Positions 51,289 to 59,825 of a stretch of 64,000 bases of DNA are shown here, piece by piece. The notes below the pieces were generated by a model, which was given only the letters and a program-made list of their open reading frames with translations, was not told the origin of the DNA and did no database searches. The translations under genes and the position numbers were made by a program. Numbering within the stretch: position 1 is the stretch's first letter; each line of letters starts with the position of its first letter. Source of the stretch: an uncultured Collinsella sp. (GTDB lineage: Bacteria > Actinomycetota > Coriobacteriia > Coriobacteriales > Coriobacteriaceae); contig CATWQC010000002.1 in NCBI GenBank assembly GCA_958352845.1, forward strand, positions 62,001 to 126,000. The letters are read 5' to 3'.

Positions 51289-52377
51289 ATGGCACATCGC
51301 TCCGTTATTCCGTTTGGCCCGCAGCACCCGGTGCTGCCCGAGCCGCTTCATCTGGACCTGGTGATCGAGGACGATCGCGTCATCGAGGCAATTCCGCAGA
51401 TCGGCTTTGTGCACCGCGGGCTCGAGAAGCTCACCGAAAAGCGCGACATGCATCAGTTTGGCTACATCGCCGAGCGCATCTGCGGCATTTGCGCCGTGGG
51501 CCACAGCTACGGCTATGCCAGCGCCTGCGAGCGCATGCTCGAAATCGAGGTGCCCGACCGCGTGCAGTATATCCGCACCATTTTGCACGAGCTTTCGCGC
51601 ATTCACTCGCATCTGCTGTGGCTGGGCCTGCTCGCCGATGCCTTTGGTTTCGAGGCACTGTTCTATCGTTCGTGGACCCTACGCGAGCAGATTCTTAAGA
51701 TCTTTGAGAGCACCTGCGGCGGCCGCGTGATCCTTTCGATTAACGAGATCGGCGGCCTTAAACACGACATTGAGGACTCCGAACTGGCGGGCATTGTCCA
51801 GACGCTCGATGCCATGCGTCCTGACTACGAGGCCTTGGTGCATACGTTTTTGGACGACAATAGCTCCGGCGAGCGCCTGCACGGCGTGGGCGTGATCAGC
51901 AAGAAGGACGCGCTGGATCTGTCGATGGTCGGCCCGTTCGGTCGCGCCTCGGGCGTGGATTACGACGTGCGCATGTTTGGCGACGGCGCCTATGCTGATC
52001 TGGCCGCGTTTGGGCCTATCGTTGCTAGCGATGGCGACTGCTATGCCCGCTGCCAGGTGCGCTGTGCCGAGGTCACGCAGGCCATGGACATCATTAAGGA
52101 GCTTGTGGGCAAGATTCCGCACGACGGGATCGGCGGGCGCACCAAGCTTACACCGGCCGACGGCGCGCGCGGCGAGGTTGTGATTGAGCAGCCGCGCGGC
52201 GAGGCGTATTACTATGTGCGCGGCAACGGCACCAAGAATCTGGACCGTTTTCGCGTGCGCACGCCGACGTCGCAAAACCTGGCAGGTCTGACGCATGCGC
52301 TGCAGGGCGTGCTCATTGCCAACGTGCCCATGATTATCCTGACCATTGATCCCTGCATTAGCTGCACGGAAAGGTAG
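51289..52377 (+). CDS. echE: Ech hydrogenase large (NiFe) subunit without C-terminal extension
   Basis: The 362-residue NuoD-like protein holds the NiFe centre. Ligands are Cys65 and Cys68 in ERICGICAVGH and Cys356 and Cys359 in DPCISCTER. The protein stops directly after this motif, so there is no peptide to be removed by a maturation protease, as known for EchE and CooH types. GFVHRGLEKLTEKRDMHQFGYIAERICG matches group 4 hydrogenases. It lies in echAB-C-D-E-F order. Confidence 0.94.
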   Translation: MAHRSVIPFGPQHPVLPEPLHLDLVIEDDRVIEAIPQIGFVHRGLEKLTEKRDMHQFGYIAERICGICAVGHSYGYASACERMLEIEVPDRVQYIRTILHELSRIHSHLLWLGLLADAFGFEALFYRSWTLREQILKIFESTCGGRVILSINEIGGLKHDIEDSELAGIVQTLDAMRPDYEALVHTFLDDNSSGERLHGVGVISKKDALDLSMVGPFGRASGVDYDVRMFGDGAYADLAAFGPIVASDGDCYARCQVRCAEVTQAMDIIKELVGKIPHDGIGGRTKLTPADGARGEVVIEQPRGEAYYYVRGNGTKNLDRFRVRTPTSQNLAGLTHALQGVLIANVPMIILTIDPCISCTER

Positions 52378-52384
52378 GCGCGGC

Positions 52385-52726
52385 ATGAGTTTGCTGACAT
52401 TTGCCAAGACGGCCTTGGGCTCTATGGTCAAGCAGCCGGTCACGGTGTGCTATCCGCAGGAGAAGCTCGCGGCGCCCAAGCGCCTGCGCGGGCACATCGT
52501 CAACGACATGGACGTGTGCATCTGCTGCGGCATGTGCGTGCGCCGCTGCCCGGCGGGCGCGCTCGCGGTCGATCGCAAGGGTGGAACGTGGTCGATCGAC
52601 CCGTATGCCTGCGTGGTGTGCGGTGAGTGCATCGAGAGCTGCCCCAAGCACTGCCTGACTATGGACACCGCTCGTACTCCAGTTGCGGCGAATAAGACTC
52701 CCACGGTAGAAACCAAGCCGGAGTAA
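52385..52726 (+). CDS. echF: Ech hydrogenase ferredoxin subunit (NuoI-like)
   Basis: The 113-residue protein has two [4Fe-4S] motifs: Cys45, 48, 51, 55 (CICCGMCVRRCP) and Cys76, 79, 82, 86 (CVVCGECIESCP). It passes electrons between soluble ferredoxin and the EchC cluster. ATG 52385 is just after the echE stop codon (7 nt) and starts a typical NuoI-like N-terminus; the longer frame lies inside echE. It is the last gene of the operon. Confidence 0.93.
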   Translation: MSLLTFAKTALGSMVKQPVTVCYPQEKLAAPKRLRGHIVNDMDVCICCGMCVRRCPAGALAVDRKGGTWSIDPYACVVCGECIESCPKHCLTMDTARTPVAANKTPTVETKPE

Positions 52727-52747
52727 CGCTGGGATAGAACTGGAATA

Positions 52748-52781
52748 GGGGCCGGTGGGGCAATTTTGCCCCACCGGCCCC
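52748..52781 (+). terminator. Perfect 16-bp hairpin after the Ech operon
   Basis: GGGGCCGGTGGGGCAA, two bases, then the exact complement. A T-tract is lacking, so termination is likely but not certain. Confidence 0.6.
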
Positions 52782-52812
52782 GCGCTTAAACGCGCGGTTG
52801 TGCCGTCGCGAA

Positions 52813-52966
52813 CAAAACTATGCCGGATTACTACGATAAATCGCCCACCTCCAACCACACCGCATTTGGCAAAATCAAAACCGCAGGTAGACGGCTTGTA
52901 GTTTTGCGAAAAAATCACGCGTGGTCGGGAATCTCGTTTTTATCGTAGTAAACCGGCATAGTTTTG
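52813..52966 (+). repeat. Module A, copy 2 (154-nt inverted-repeat element)
   Basis: Arms of 28 bp starting CAAAACTATGCCGGATTACT (one mismatch). The inner core AAAACCGCAGGTAGAC is in plus orientation. Length is identical to copies at 37609 and 53313, though the inner arms differ (CTACGATAAA in place of CGGGGCT). The gap 52727-53525 holds modules A, M, B, M, A in order and no gene. Confidence 0.88.
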
Positions 52967-52993
52967 AAATGACACCATATTCGTAACAGCACT

Positions 52994-53040
52994 TGATCTC
53001 CCGTGGACAGAGGGAAACGGATCATTTTGGCCTCGCGAGG
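52994..53040 (+). repeat. Module M, copy 3
   Basis: It reads TTGATCTCCCGTGGACAGAG, then GGAAACGGATCATTTTGG and CCTCGCGAGG. It is the same module as 38043-38093 in the opposite orientation. Confidence 0.75.
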
Positions 53041-53053
53041 ACATCCGTGTGGC

Positions 53054-53225
53054 CCGTTCGCCATGAAATGGGCCTATCTACTACGTTTGGGCGGTGGCCC
53101 TCAACCACGGCAAAAAATGCGAAAAGAAAACCGCAGGTAGAACGCCTGCGGTTTTCTGGAAAACGGGGGTATGGTCAAGGGTATCGAGTCAAACGTAGTA
53201 GATGGGCAGGTTTCGTGGCGAGCGG
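53054..53225 (+). repeat. Module B, copy 2 (172-nt inverted-repeat element)
   Basis: Arms include CGCCATGAAATG and CTATCTACTACGTTTG with the complement at 53190-53225. The centre is AAAACCGCAGGTAGAACG and CCTGCGGTTTTC. The core is shared with module A, but the outer arms are of a different type. Confidence 0.8.
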
Positions 53226-53232
53226 TTCCGGG

Positions 53233-53279
53233 TGATTCCTTGGGGACGGAGGAAAACGGATCATTTTGGTCCCGCGAGG
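53233..53279 (+). repeat. Module M, copy 4
   Basis: It reads TGATTCCTTGGGGACGGAGG, then AAAACGGATCATTTTGG and TCCCGCGAGG. Confidence 0.75.
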
Positions 53280-53312
53280 CTTGCGGAGGCGCTCGTGCAG
53301 AGCCGCTCGGAC

Positions 53313-53466
53313 AAAACTATGCCGGTTTACGGGGCTAAGTCACGCGCTCCCAACCATGCCGATATCCGTGAAAATAAAACCGCAGGTAGACAAGCCGTCA
53401 TTTTACGGAAAACGCGGGTATGGATGGGGGCCCTGAGCTTAGCCCCGTAAACCGGCATAGTTTTGA
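53313..53466 (+). repeat. Module A, copy 3 (154-nt inverted-repeat element)
   Basis: Perfect 28-bp arms starting CAAAACTATGCCGGTTTACG. Inside are CCAACCAT and ATGGATGG and the core AAAACCGCAGGTAGAC. The outer 25 bases of the arms match copy 1 at 37609-37762. Confidence 0.9.
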
Positions 53467-53525
53467 AATGGCATTAAATCGATAACAGCTATTTTGCTCT
53501 GTCGGAGCGGTTGGTCGTTGGGTAA

Positions 53526-54155
53526 TTACCCTCGCAGGTACGCAATGGCGATTTGCGTACGGTTGCGTAGCCCCATTTTGGCTAGGATTGAGCTGATGTG
53601 GTTGCGCACGGTGCCTTCGCCCATATAGGCGGTGGCAGCGATCTCCTTGTTGTCGAGGCCGCGGGCGATGAGCTCGGCGACTTCGAACTCGCGGTCGGTC
53701 AGGCCGGCAAAGGCGGCGGGCCGGCGGGTCGCGCCGGCCTCGACGTCCGCCCCATCAAAGTTGATATCTTCGATCGCCTTGCCCTCGAGCACGCGTTTGC
53801 CGTCCATGACCTGCGCCAACGCCGGCGGAATGGCAGCGACATCGGTCTTGATCAGGTAGCCGCGGGCGCCCAGCTTGAGCGCCGACACAATGTACTCGTC
53901 ATCCGAGAACGTCGTCAGAAACACCACGCGCGCCGCAGGGTCGTGCTCAAGGATCTCGCGCGCGGCCGAAAGGCCGTCGCGTCCCGGCATCTGGATGTCG
54001 AGCAGCGCGATATCGGGTGCGTGCTCGGCGTAGAGCGCCACCGCATCGTTGCCGTTGGCACCGGTGCCCACCACTTCGATCTGCGGCTGGGCGCCCAAGA
54101 TAATCTTGAGCGAATCGACCACCAAGCGGTCGTCGTCGACAACGATGAGCCTCAT
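53526..54155 (-). CDS. NarL/FixJ-type response regulator
   Basis: The 209-residue protein has a receiver domain with acidic pocket Asp7-Asp8, phospho-acceptor Asp53 (LLDIQMPGRDG), Thr in FLTTFSDDE and Lys in YLIKTD. A LuxR-type helix-turn-helix is at about 145-205 (LTDREFEVAELIARGLDNKEIAATAYMGEGTVRNHISSILAKMGLRNRTQIA). It overlaps the sensor kinase gene by 4 nt (ATGA). The pair lies divergent from an ABC exporter operon, a common layout when the pair controls it. Confidence 0.95.
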   Translation of the reverse strand: MRLIVVDDDRLVVDSLKIILGAQPQIEVVGTGANGNDAVALYAEHAPDIALLDIQMPGRDGLSAAREILEHDPAARVVFLTTFSDDEYIVSALKLGARGYLIKTDVAAIPPALAQVMDGKRVLEGKAIEDINFDGADVEAGATRRPAAFAGLTDREFEVAELIARGLDNKEIAATAYMGEGTVRNHISSILAKMGLRNRTQIAIAYLRG

Positions 54156-55297
54156 CGGCCCTCATCTCCTTGCTGTTTGGGAACGGTGGCAAACACACGC
54201 CAGCCGCCGGCGCCGGCACGCGGGCCGGCGGTGAAGGCGCCGCCAAGCGCCTCGATGCGCTCGCGCATGGAGGCGAGCCCCATGCCCTCCGCGGTGCCGC
54301 GGCCGCTTGCTTGGACCTCACCCACGCCATCGTCGGTAACAATGAGCTGGTAAAACGACGGATGCTCCATGCACCGTACGGTGACGGTCTGGGCGCAAGC
54401 GTGGCGCATGGTATTGGAGAGCGCTTCGCGCAGGACCGCTGCAAAGCAGTTGGCGACGTTTGCGGGCGCATGTTCGGCCATAACTTCAAGCTCAATCTGC
54501 GGGCCGCCGTCCGAGCGTGTGCCTTCGACAATGCGTTCGAGCTGCACGGAAAGGTCGACGGCGTTGTCGTTGAGCGCGTGGACGCTGGTGCGCACAAGCT
54601 GGAGCGCCTCGTCAACCGTGCGTTTAACGTCGGCGAAATCGGCGGCGACGCCAGGCTCGTCGGCGTGGACCACGCGTAGGGCTTCGGCCTGCAGTGAGGC
54701 GCGCGTGAGCTGGTGGCCGACGTTATCGTGAATCTCGCGCGCGATACGGGCTCGCTCGGCGAGTGTCGCGAGTTCGACTTCGTAGTCCTGGCGGTCAGCA
54801 AGATCGCGGTTGCGCGCCTCGAGCGCGAGGGCTCGTTCCTGCAGCTCGTCGCGGGTACGGCGCATGCGCTGCTGCTCGCGCTCCAACTGGGCGGTACGTA
54901 GCGATAACAAGGCGGCGGCGACCGAAAGGATGGAGGTCAGCAGGAGCGTTCGGACGGTAAGCGCGTCGGTGCGAAGGTCCGCGACGAGCGCAAAGGCAAA
55001 GACGGAGCCAATGCCCAGTACGACCCAGGCGTGCTCACGGCGCACGCGCCGCGCGATGTCATAGAAGGCGAGAGGCGCAAACGGCACAAACGGCGGCACG
55101 AAGACAGCCGCGATGATGTAAGCGTAGCTCGCGGCCTCGCTCGCACGGCGGGCGCGGTTTCTCTGTGCGATCTCGGCCAGTGAGGTGGCAATAACGCCAA
55201 GGCAAAACGCCGCGACCAGGCGAGCGTCTACAGCAAGACCCATGGCGGCCGCAATGCAGCACGCCAGCACGATCGATTTGTCGAAAAGCCTGTTCAT
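54152..55297 (-). CDS. Sensor histidine kinase (HisKA_3/NarX type)
   Basis: The 381-residue protein has about five to six membrane helices (6-130), a coiled linker rich in Arg and Glu (about 134-175) and the H-box ERARIAREIHDNVGHQLT with His190. An ATPase domain follows with ALSNTMRHACA, VTDDGVG and GMGLASMRERIEALGG. It would phosphorylate the response regulator encoded by the overlapping downstream gene. ATG 55297 lies 6 nt after TACAAT, suggesting a leaderless transcript; longer frames have no ribosome-binding site. Confidence 0.9.
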   Translation of the reverse strand: MNRLFDKSIVLACCIAAAMGLAVDARLVAAFCLGVIATSLAEIAQRNRARRASEAASYAYIIAAVFVPPFVPFAPLAFYDIARRVRREHAWVVLGIGSVFAFALVADLRTDALTVRTLLLTSILSVAAALLSLRTAQLEREQQRMRRTRDELQERALALEARNRDLADRQDYEVELATLAERARIAREIHDNVGHQLTRASLQAEALRVVHADEPGVAADFADVKRTVDEALQLVRTSVHALNDNAVDLSVQLERIVEGTRSDGGPQIELEVMAEHAPANVANCFAAVLREALSNTMRHACAQTVTVRCMEHPSFYQLIVTDDGVGEVQASGRGTAEGMGLASMRERIEALGGAFTAGPRAGAGGWRVFATVPKQQGDEGR

Positions 55298-55303
55298 ACG
55301 GGT

Positions 55304-55309
55304 ATTGTA
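55304..55309 (-). promoter_or_regulatory. Candidate -10 box giving a leaderless kinase transcript
   Basis: On the minus strand TACAAT ends 6 nt before the ATG of the kinase gene. Transcription would start at or next to the start codon. No clear -35 box is seen. Confidence 0.45.
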
Positions 55310-55495
55310 CGCGAAGCTGCGCATGGTGGAGGAGGCCGCCTGCGCGACCGTGACATTCCTCCCGCGCGGCAAATCGGGGGCGTCGGCAGGTCGCACGACC
55401 AAGCCCCGCACTCGTGACAAAGCTCACTGGTGCGCGCCGGCGGCTCCTGCGATGATGCAATCGTACCGGGCCGCAATCAACGGAAGGGCCGCCTC

Positions 55496-56434
55496 ATGAC
55501 AGACATCGTCCACGTCGAAAACCTCGTCAAGCGCTACGACGACCTTATCGCGCTTGACCACTTTAACCTCATCATCGCCCCCGGCGAGATCTTTGGCCTG
55601 CTGGGCCCCAACGGCTCGGGCAAGACCACGTCCATCAACTGCATCCTGCAGCTGCTCGCCTACGACAAGGGCACCATCGAGCTGTTCGGCGAGCCCATGA
55701 CGCCCGCCCGCTACGACCTCAAGCGCCGCATCGGCGTGGTCCCGCAGCAAGTTGCGGTGTTTGACGAGCTTACCGTGCGCGAGAACATCGACTATTTCTG
55801 TAGCCTCTACGTTAACGACCGCAAGCGCCGCCGCGCGCTGGTGGACGAGGCGATCGACTTTGTGGGCTTGGGCGACTTTACCAAGTTTCGCCCCGGCAAG
55901 CTCTCGGGCGGCCTGGCGCGTCGCCTCAACATTGCCTGCGGCATTGCGCACAAGCCCGAGCTCATCTTCTTTGACGAGCCTACGGTGGCAGTCGACCCGC
56001 AGAGTCGCAACGCCATCCTGGAGGGCATCTGCCGCTTGCGCGACGAGGGCGCCACGGTGGTGTATACCAGCCATTACATGGAGGAAGTCGAGCAGATTTG
56101 CAGCCGCATCATGATCATGGACGGCGGACGTGTGCTGGCGCAGGGCACCAATGACGAGCTCAAACGCATGATTCAAATGGGCGAGCGCGTGACCGTCGGG
56201 GTGGGCGCCGTCGAGCCAGCCACGGTCGAGCGGCTGCGCGCCCTCGAGCACGTGCTTTCGGTTGAGCTGTCCGGCGGCGAGCTCGTCTGCACCTGCGAGA
56301 CGAGTCCGCACAATCTGGTCGACATCCTCGACACGCTGCGCGCTGCCGACGTTGCGCTCGGCCGCGTGTGGAGCGAGCCACCGACCCTCAACGACGTGTT
56401 CCTCGAGATCACCGGCCGCGAGCTGCGCGACTAG
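55496..56434 (+). CDS. ABC-2 type exporter ATPase
   Basis: The 312-residue ATPase has Walker A GPNGSGKTT (37-45), Q-loop VVPQQVAVFDELTV, signature LSGGLARR (with Leu in place of the usual Gln), Walker B LIFFDEPTVAVDP and switch His in TSHYMEEVE. The C-terminal part resembles the regulatory tail of the drug-exporter group. ATG 55496 has GGAAGGG upstream; the longer frame has no support. Two permease genes follow. Confidence 0.94.
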   Translation: MTDIVHVENLVKRYDDLIALDHFNLIIAPGEIFGLLGPNGSGKTTSINCILQLLAYDKGTIELFGEPMTPARYDLKRRIGVVPQQVAVFDELTVRENIDYFCSLYVNDRKRRRALVDEAIDFVGLGDFTKFRPGKLSGGLARRLNIACGIAHKPELIFFDEPTVAVDPQSRNAILEGICRLRDEGATVVYTSHYMEEVEQICSRIMIMDGGRVLAQGTNDELKRMIQMGERVTVGVGAVEPATVERLRALEHVLSVELSGGELVCTCETSPHNLVDILDTLRAADVALGRVWSEPPTLNDVFLEITGRELRD

Positions 56435-56443
56435 GGGGCGGCC

Positions 56444-57631
56444 ATGTTCAACACCATTATCATTACGGTCAAGACGCTGCTGCGCCGGCCGAGCACGTGG
56501 GTTTGGGGCGCTCTCTTTCCCATCGCGCTTTCCACGATGTTCATGTTTATGTTTGCGAATCTGAGCTCCGACGGCACGGTCGACCCGGTACCGGTTGCCG
56601 TCATAGCGGATGAGGCCTGGGACGCCTCGACCTTTAAGGATGCGGCGGCTTCGCTTGCCAAGGAAGGCGACGATCAGCTGCTCGAGATCTACGAGCTCGA
56701 CGACGCAGCCGATGCGAACCGTGCGCTTAAGGCCGGCGAGGTTGCGGGCATCTATACGGTCGACGACGCAGGCGTACCCAAGCTCACGCTGCTATCGAGC
56801 TACGACAGCTCGCGCGCATCATCGGTGCTCACCGATCGCAGCATCCTGGAAACGGTGGCAAGCTCGTATACACAAAATGCCGAGCTCATGTCTCAGATTG
56901 CCCAGGACAACCCGGCGGCGCTCGCCGACCCGGAGGCGGTTGCGCGCGCCCTGTCGCTCGAGGGCGGCACCCGCCGCGTGAGCCTGACACGCACCACGCC
57001 CGATGGCACGGTCATCTACTATTACGCGCTTTTTGGCCTGGTCGCGATGATGTCTGCCGAGTTTGCCGCCTTGAGCGTTGTCGACCTGCAGCCCAATCTG
57101 TCGGGCCTTGGCGCGCGCCGCTGCGTGGGCGGCCTTTCCAAGACGGCGTCGCTGGCCGGCATTTTTGTCGGCTCGTGGCTGGTCTCCTTTGCTTCGATGG
57201 CGGTTGCGATTGGCTACGTGCGCCTGGTCGTGGGCGTCGATTTTGGCGGGCGCGAGGGGCTGTGTCTGGTGGGCGGCGCCGTGTCCGCGCTTGCCGCGAC
57301 GGGCCTGGGCCTTTTTGTGGGCACGCTTCCCGTTAAGGGCGGCAAGGCGTCCAAGTCGGGCATCCTCACGGGCTTTGCCACCACGTGCGCCCTGTTCGCT
57401 GGCCTCTACGGCGAGCCGGCGATGGCGCTTGCCGACGACGTCGCCCGCGCCTGCCCGGCCGAGTGCTGGCTCAATCCCGTCAAGCTTATCTGCGACATGT
57501 TCAACCGCCTGTATTTCTTTGAGGACCTGGGACCTTTTGCCGTTCGCGCCGGCGCGCTGGTTCTTATGGCGCTGCTGTTCGTTGCCGCCGCCACGCTGAT
57601 CTTTGGAAGGAGCCGCTATGAGCACCTTTAA
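56444..57631 (+). CDS. ABC-2 type exporter permease 1
   Basis: The 395-residue protein has an N-terminal membrane helix (about 16-40), a large extracytoplasmic region (about 41-185), and five or more helices in the C-terminal half, as in ABC-2 permeases of the YhgE/LinH type. It starts 9 nt after the ATPase gene and overlaps the next gene by 14 nt. Substrate is unknown. Confidence 0.88.
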   Translation: MFNTIIITVKTLLRRPSTWVWGALFPIALSTMFMFMFANLSSDGTVDPVPVAVIADEAWDASTFKDAAASLAKEGDDQLLEIYELDDAADANRALKAGEVAGIYTVDDAGVPKLTLLSSYDSSRASSVLTDRSILETVASSYTQNAELMSQIAQDNPAALADPEAVARALSLEGGTRRVSLTRTTPDGTVIYYYALFGLVAMMSAEFAALSVVDLQPNLSGLGARRCVGGLSKTASLAGIFVGSWLVSFASMAVAIGYVRLVVGVDFGGREGLCLVGGAVSALAATGLGLFVGTLPVKGGKASKSGILTGFATTCALFAGLYGEPAMALADDVARACPAECWLNPVKLICDMFNRLYFFEDLGPFAVRAGALVLMALLFVAAATLIFGRSRYEHL

Positions 57632-58823
57632 GACCGCGCTTCGCATGGCGCTGGCACACCCGTTCTACCTGCTCATCTACACGGTGTTCATTTCGCTGAT
57701 GGGCGTATTCATCGCGGCATCGGTGAGCTGGAACTCGTCGCAGCTCACCGAGTACAAGCCCTACGACGCCAACGTGATCGTGGTCGACCGCGATGGCAGT
57801 GATCTTTCACGTGCGCTCACCAAGCACCTAGGTTCGCGGTTTGACCTGGTCACGGGCGTCGGCGATGACACGTACGACCTTGCGGACGCGCTCTCCAAGA
57901 GCAACAGCGCCAAGGGCAGCGCCGACTGCGTGTTCTTTATCCCGGAGGGGTTCGAGGACGACCTGGTCGCGGCTGCCCGCGCGGGGGAGTCCCTGCCCAA
58001 GCTCGATGTGACCTACGGTGCCGGCACCATGGCGGCGGCGCTTTCGTCTGCCGAGGCTTCGCGCTGGATCTCGCTCGCGGGCGCTGCAGCCGCACTTGAG
58101 CCCACTGCCTCCAACGGCGACGTTGCCAAGGCCGCCGAACATGCCGCTGCAAAGCGCGCGGAGGTCCAGATCGAGCGGGTCAAGGTCGACTCGGCTGCTG
58201 CCGCCACGCTCGAGTCGTACTTCAACTTTGGCGCGTACGCGATTATCTCGTCGGTCATCGTGTCGGTGGGCTTGGTGTTTTCGGGTATGAACGAGCCCGA
58301 GCGCGTGCGCCGCATGGATGCCGGCCCAATCTCCGATCGCCAGCGTTCGCTTGCCGTGTTTGCGGCCGCCGCCGTGCTCACCGTCTGTATCTGGTTTGTG
58401 TCGAGCATGATGGGCGTCGTGGGCTTTGCCAGCGCGGTTGCCGAGGTCGGCGTGGGCCGCGTCTGCCTTGCGCTGGCGGCAACGTTTGCCCTAGCGCTGA
58501 CGCCACTGGCCGTTGGCTTTACGCTGTCGAGCCTGGGCGCGCGCGAGGAGCTGCTCAACGGTGTGGGCAACCTGCTTGGCATGCTCATGACGTTTTTGGG
58601 TGGCGCCTGGATGCCGCTGTCGCTGATGGGCTCGGCCGTGCAGACCGTGGCGCACTTTGTGCCGACATATTGGGTGAACGACGCGATTGGTAAGGCGCTT
58701 GCCTCGGATTTGACGTCCGCCGTGCTGGGGGACATCGCCTGCGACCTGGGCGTCACCGTGCTCTTTGCCGCGGCCATCGCCGCCGTAGGCCTAGCCCTCG
58801 CACGCACCAAATCCCACGCCTAG
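57618..58823 (+). CDS. ABC-2 type exporter permease 2
   Basis: The 401-residue protein has the same layout as the preceding permease: one N-terminal helix (about 20-40), an outer domain (about 45-205) and a block of helices after residue 205 (GAYAIISSVIVSVGLVFSG, ending VLFAAAIAAVGLALA). ATG 57618 has AAGGAG upstream; a GTG/ATG 15 nt earlier is too close to it. The two permeases probably form a heterodimer. Confidence 0.88.
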   Translation: MSTFKTALRMALAHPFYLLIYTVFISLMGVFIAASVSWNSSQLTEYKPYDANVIVVDRDGSDLSRALTKHLGSRFDLVTGVGDDTYDLADALSKSNSAKGSADCVFFIPEGFEDDLVAAARAGESLPKLDVTYGAGTMAAALSSAEASRWISLAGAAAALEPTASNGDVAKAAEHAAAKRAEVQIERVKVDSAAAATLESYFNFGAYAIISSVIVSVGLVFSGMNEPERVRRMDAGPISDRQRSLAVFAAAAVLTVCIWFVSSMMGVVGFASAVAEVGVGRVCLALAATFALALTPLAVGFTLSSLGAREELLNGVGNLLGMLMTFLGGAWMPLSLMGSAVQTVAHFVPTYWVNDAIGKALASDLTSAVLGDIACDLGVTVLFAAAIAAVGLALARTKSHA

Positions 58824-58843
58824 CCACCTAGTCATCGGGTACT

Positions 58844-59014
58844 CATTGGGGACAGACTTAAACGACTAGTCATTGGGGACAGTCTTTGCCGAACCGCCGG
58901 CTTGCCAAGGACTGTCCCCAGCTGCCGGCAGAAAGGGAACGTCCCTAACTGCCGGGTGGCGAAAGAGTGTCCCCAACAGCTAGTCATTTAAGAACGTCCC
59001 CAATGACTAGTCTG
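58844..59014. repeat. Composite of several GGGGAC-type hairpin elements
   Basis: Within 171 nt there are ACTCATTGGGGACAGACTTA, TTGGGGACAGTC with its complement GACTGTCCCCA, GCCGGCAG with a GGGAACGTCCC hairpin, AGTGTCCCCA and TAGTCATT ... AATGACTA. Segments are shared with 14091, 14637, 16722 and 62490. It fills most of the gap between two ABC operons. Confidence 0.75.
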
Positions 59015-59103
59015 AAATAAATCCCAAGCCTCGCTCCAAAATAGTTCGCCAAGGTTTACTATTACGCTCATAAAGTAGTATGAGGCTAACAATGGGGGAT
59101 ACC

Positions 59104-59817
59104 ATGGCAACGCAGGAAGCCTATGTCCAGGTTAAGGATCTCAAAAAGCATTACGGCGACGGTGATGCACGCCTGACGGTACTCGATGGCATCGACGCGT
59201 CCATCAACCGCGGCGAGATCTGCGTCATGCTGGGGCCCTCGGGCTCGGGCAAGTCGACCTTTCTCAACCTGATCGGCGGCTTGGAGGATGCCGACGGCGG
59301 TTCTATCATGGTGGACGGCTGCGACCTCACGGTGCTCAAGCCTACCGACCTGGGCGAGTATCGCCGCCGTGAGCTGGGCTTTGTCTTTCAGTTCTACAAC
59401 CTGGTGCCCGACCTCACCATCAAGGAAAACATCGAGGTCACGGCACACCTGTCCAAAAAGCCGCTCAACATTGACGGCCTGCTACGCTCGCTGGGCCTCT
59501 ACGAGCACCGCAACAAGTTCCCGCGCCAGGTTTCGGGCGGCCAGCAGCAGCGCTGCGCCATCGGCCGTGCGCTCGTCAAAAACCCGGGCCTGCTGCTGTG
59601 CGACGAGCCCACCGGTGCGCTCGACTATAAGACGTCCAAGGAAATCTTGCAGCTCATGGAGGATGTCAACCGCACCTACGGCTGCACCATCATCATTGTC
59701 ACCCACAATGCCGCCATCGCGCGCATGGCCAATCGCGTGCTGCGCCTGCGCGACGGGCGCATCGTCGAGGATGAGCTCAACGAGTCGCCCGTCTCGGCCG
59801 CCGAGCTCGATTGGTAG
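59104..59817 (+). CDS. LolD/MacB-type ABC transporter ATPase
   Basis: The 237-residue ATPase has Walker A GPSGSGKST, the family motif FVFQFYNLVPDLTIKENIE, signature VSGGQQQR, Walker B LLLCDEPTGALDYKTSKEIL and switch His in IVTHNAAIAR, typical for ATPases partnered with FtsX-like permeases. Starts at 59080 and 59092 are also possible; I prefer 59104 because GGGGGA lies upstream and homology starts there. The permease follows after 8 nt. Confidence 0.92.
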   Translation: MATQEAYVQVKDLKKHYGDGDARLTVLDGIDASINRGEICVMLGPSGSGKSTFLNLIGGLEDADGGSIMVDGCDLTVLKPTDLGEYRRRELGFVFQFYNLVPDLTIKENIEVTAHLSKKPLNIDGLLRSLGLYEHRNKFPRQVSGGQQQRCAIGRALVKNPGLLLCDEPTGALDYKTSKEILQLMEDVNRTYGCTIIIVTHNAAIARMANRVLRLRDGRIVEDELNESPVSAAELDW

Positions 59818-59825
59818 GCGGCGCC

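Noticed and set aside
52993..53450. Two small open frames between the Ech operon and the response regulator
   Set aside because: They lie fully inside repeat modules M, B and A, and their peptides reflect the repeat sequence.
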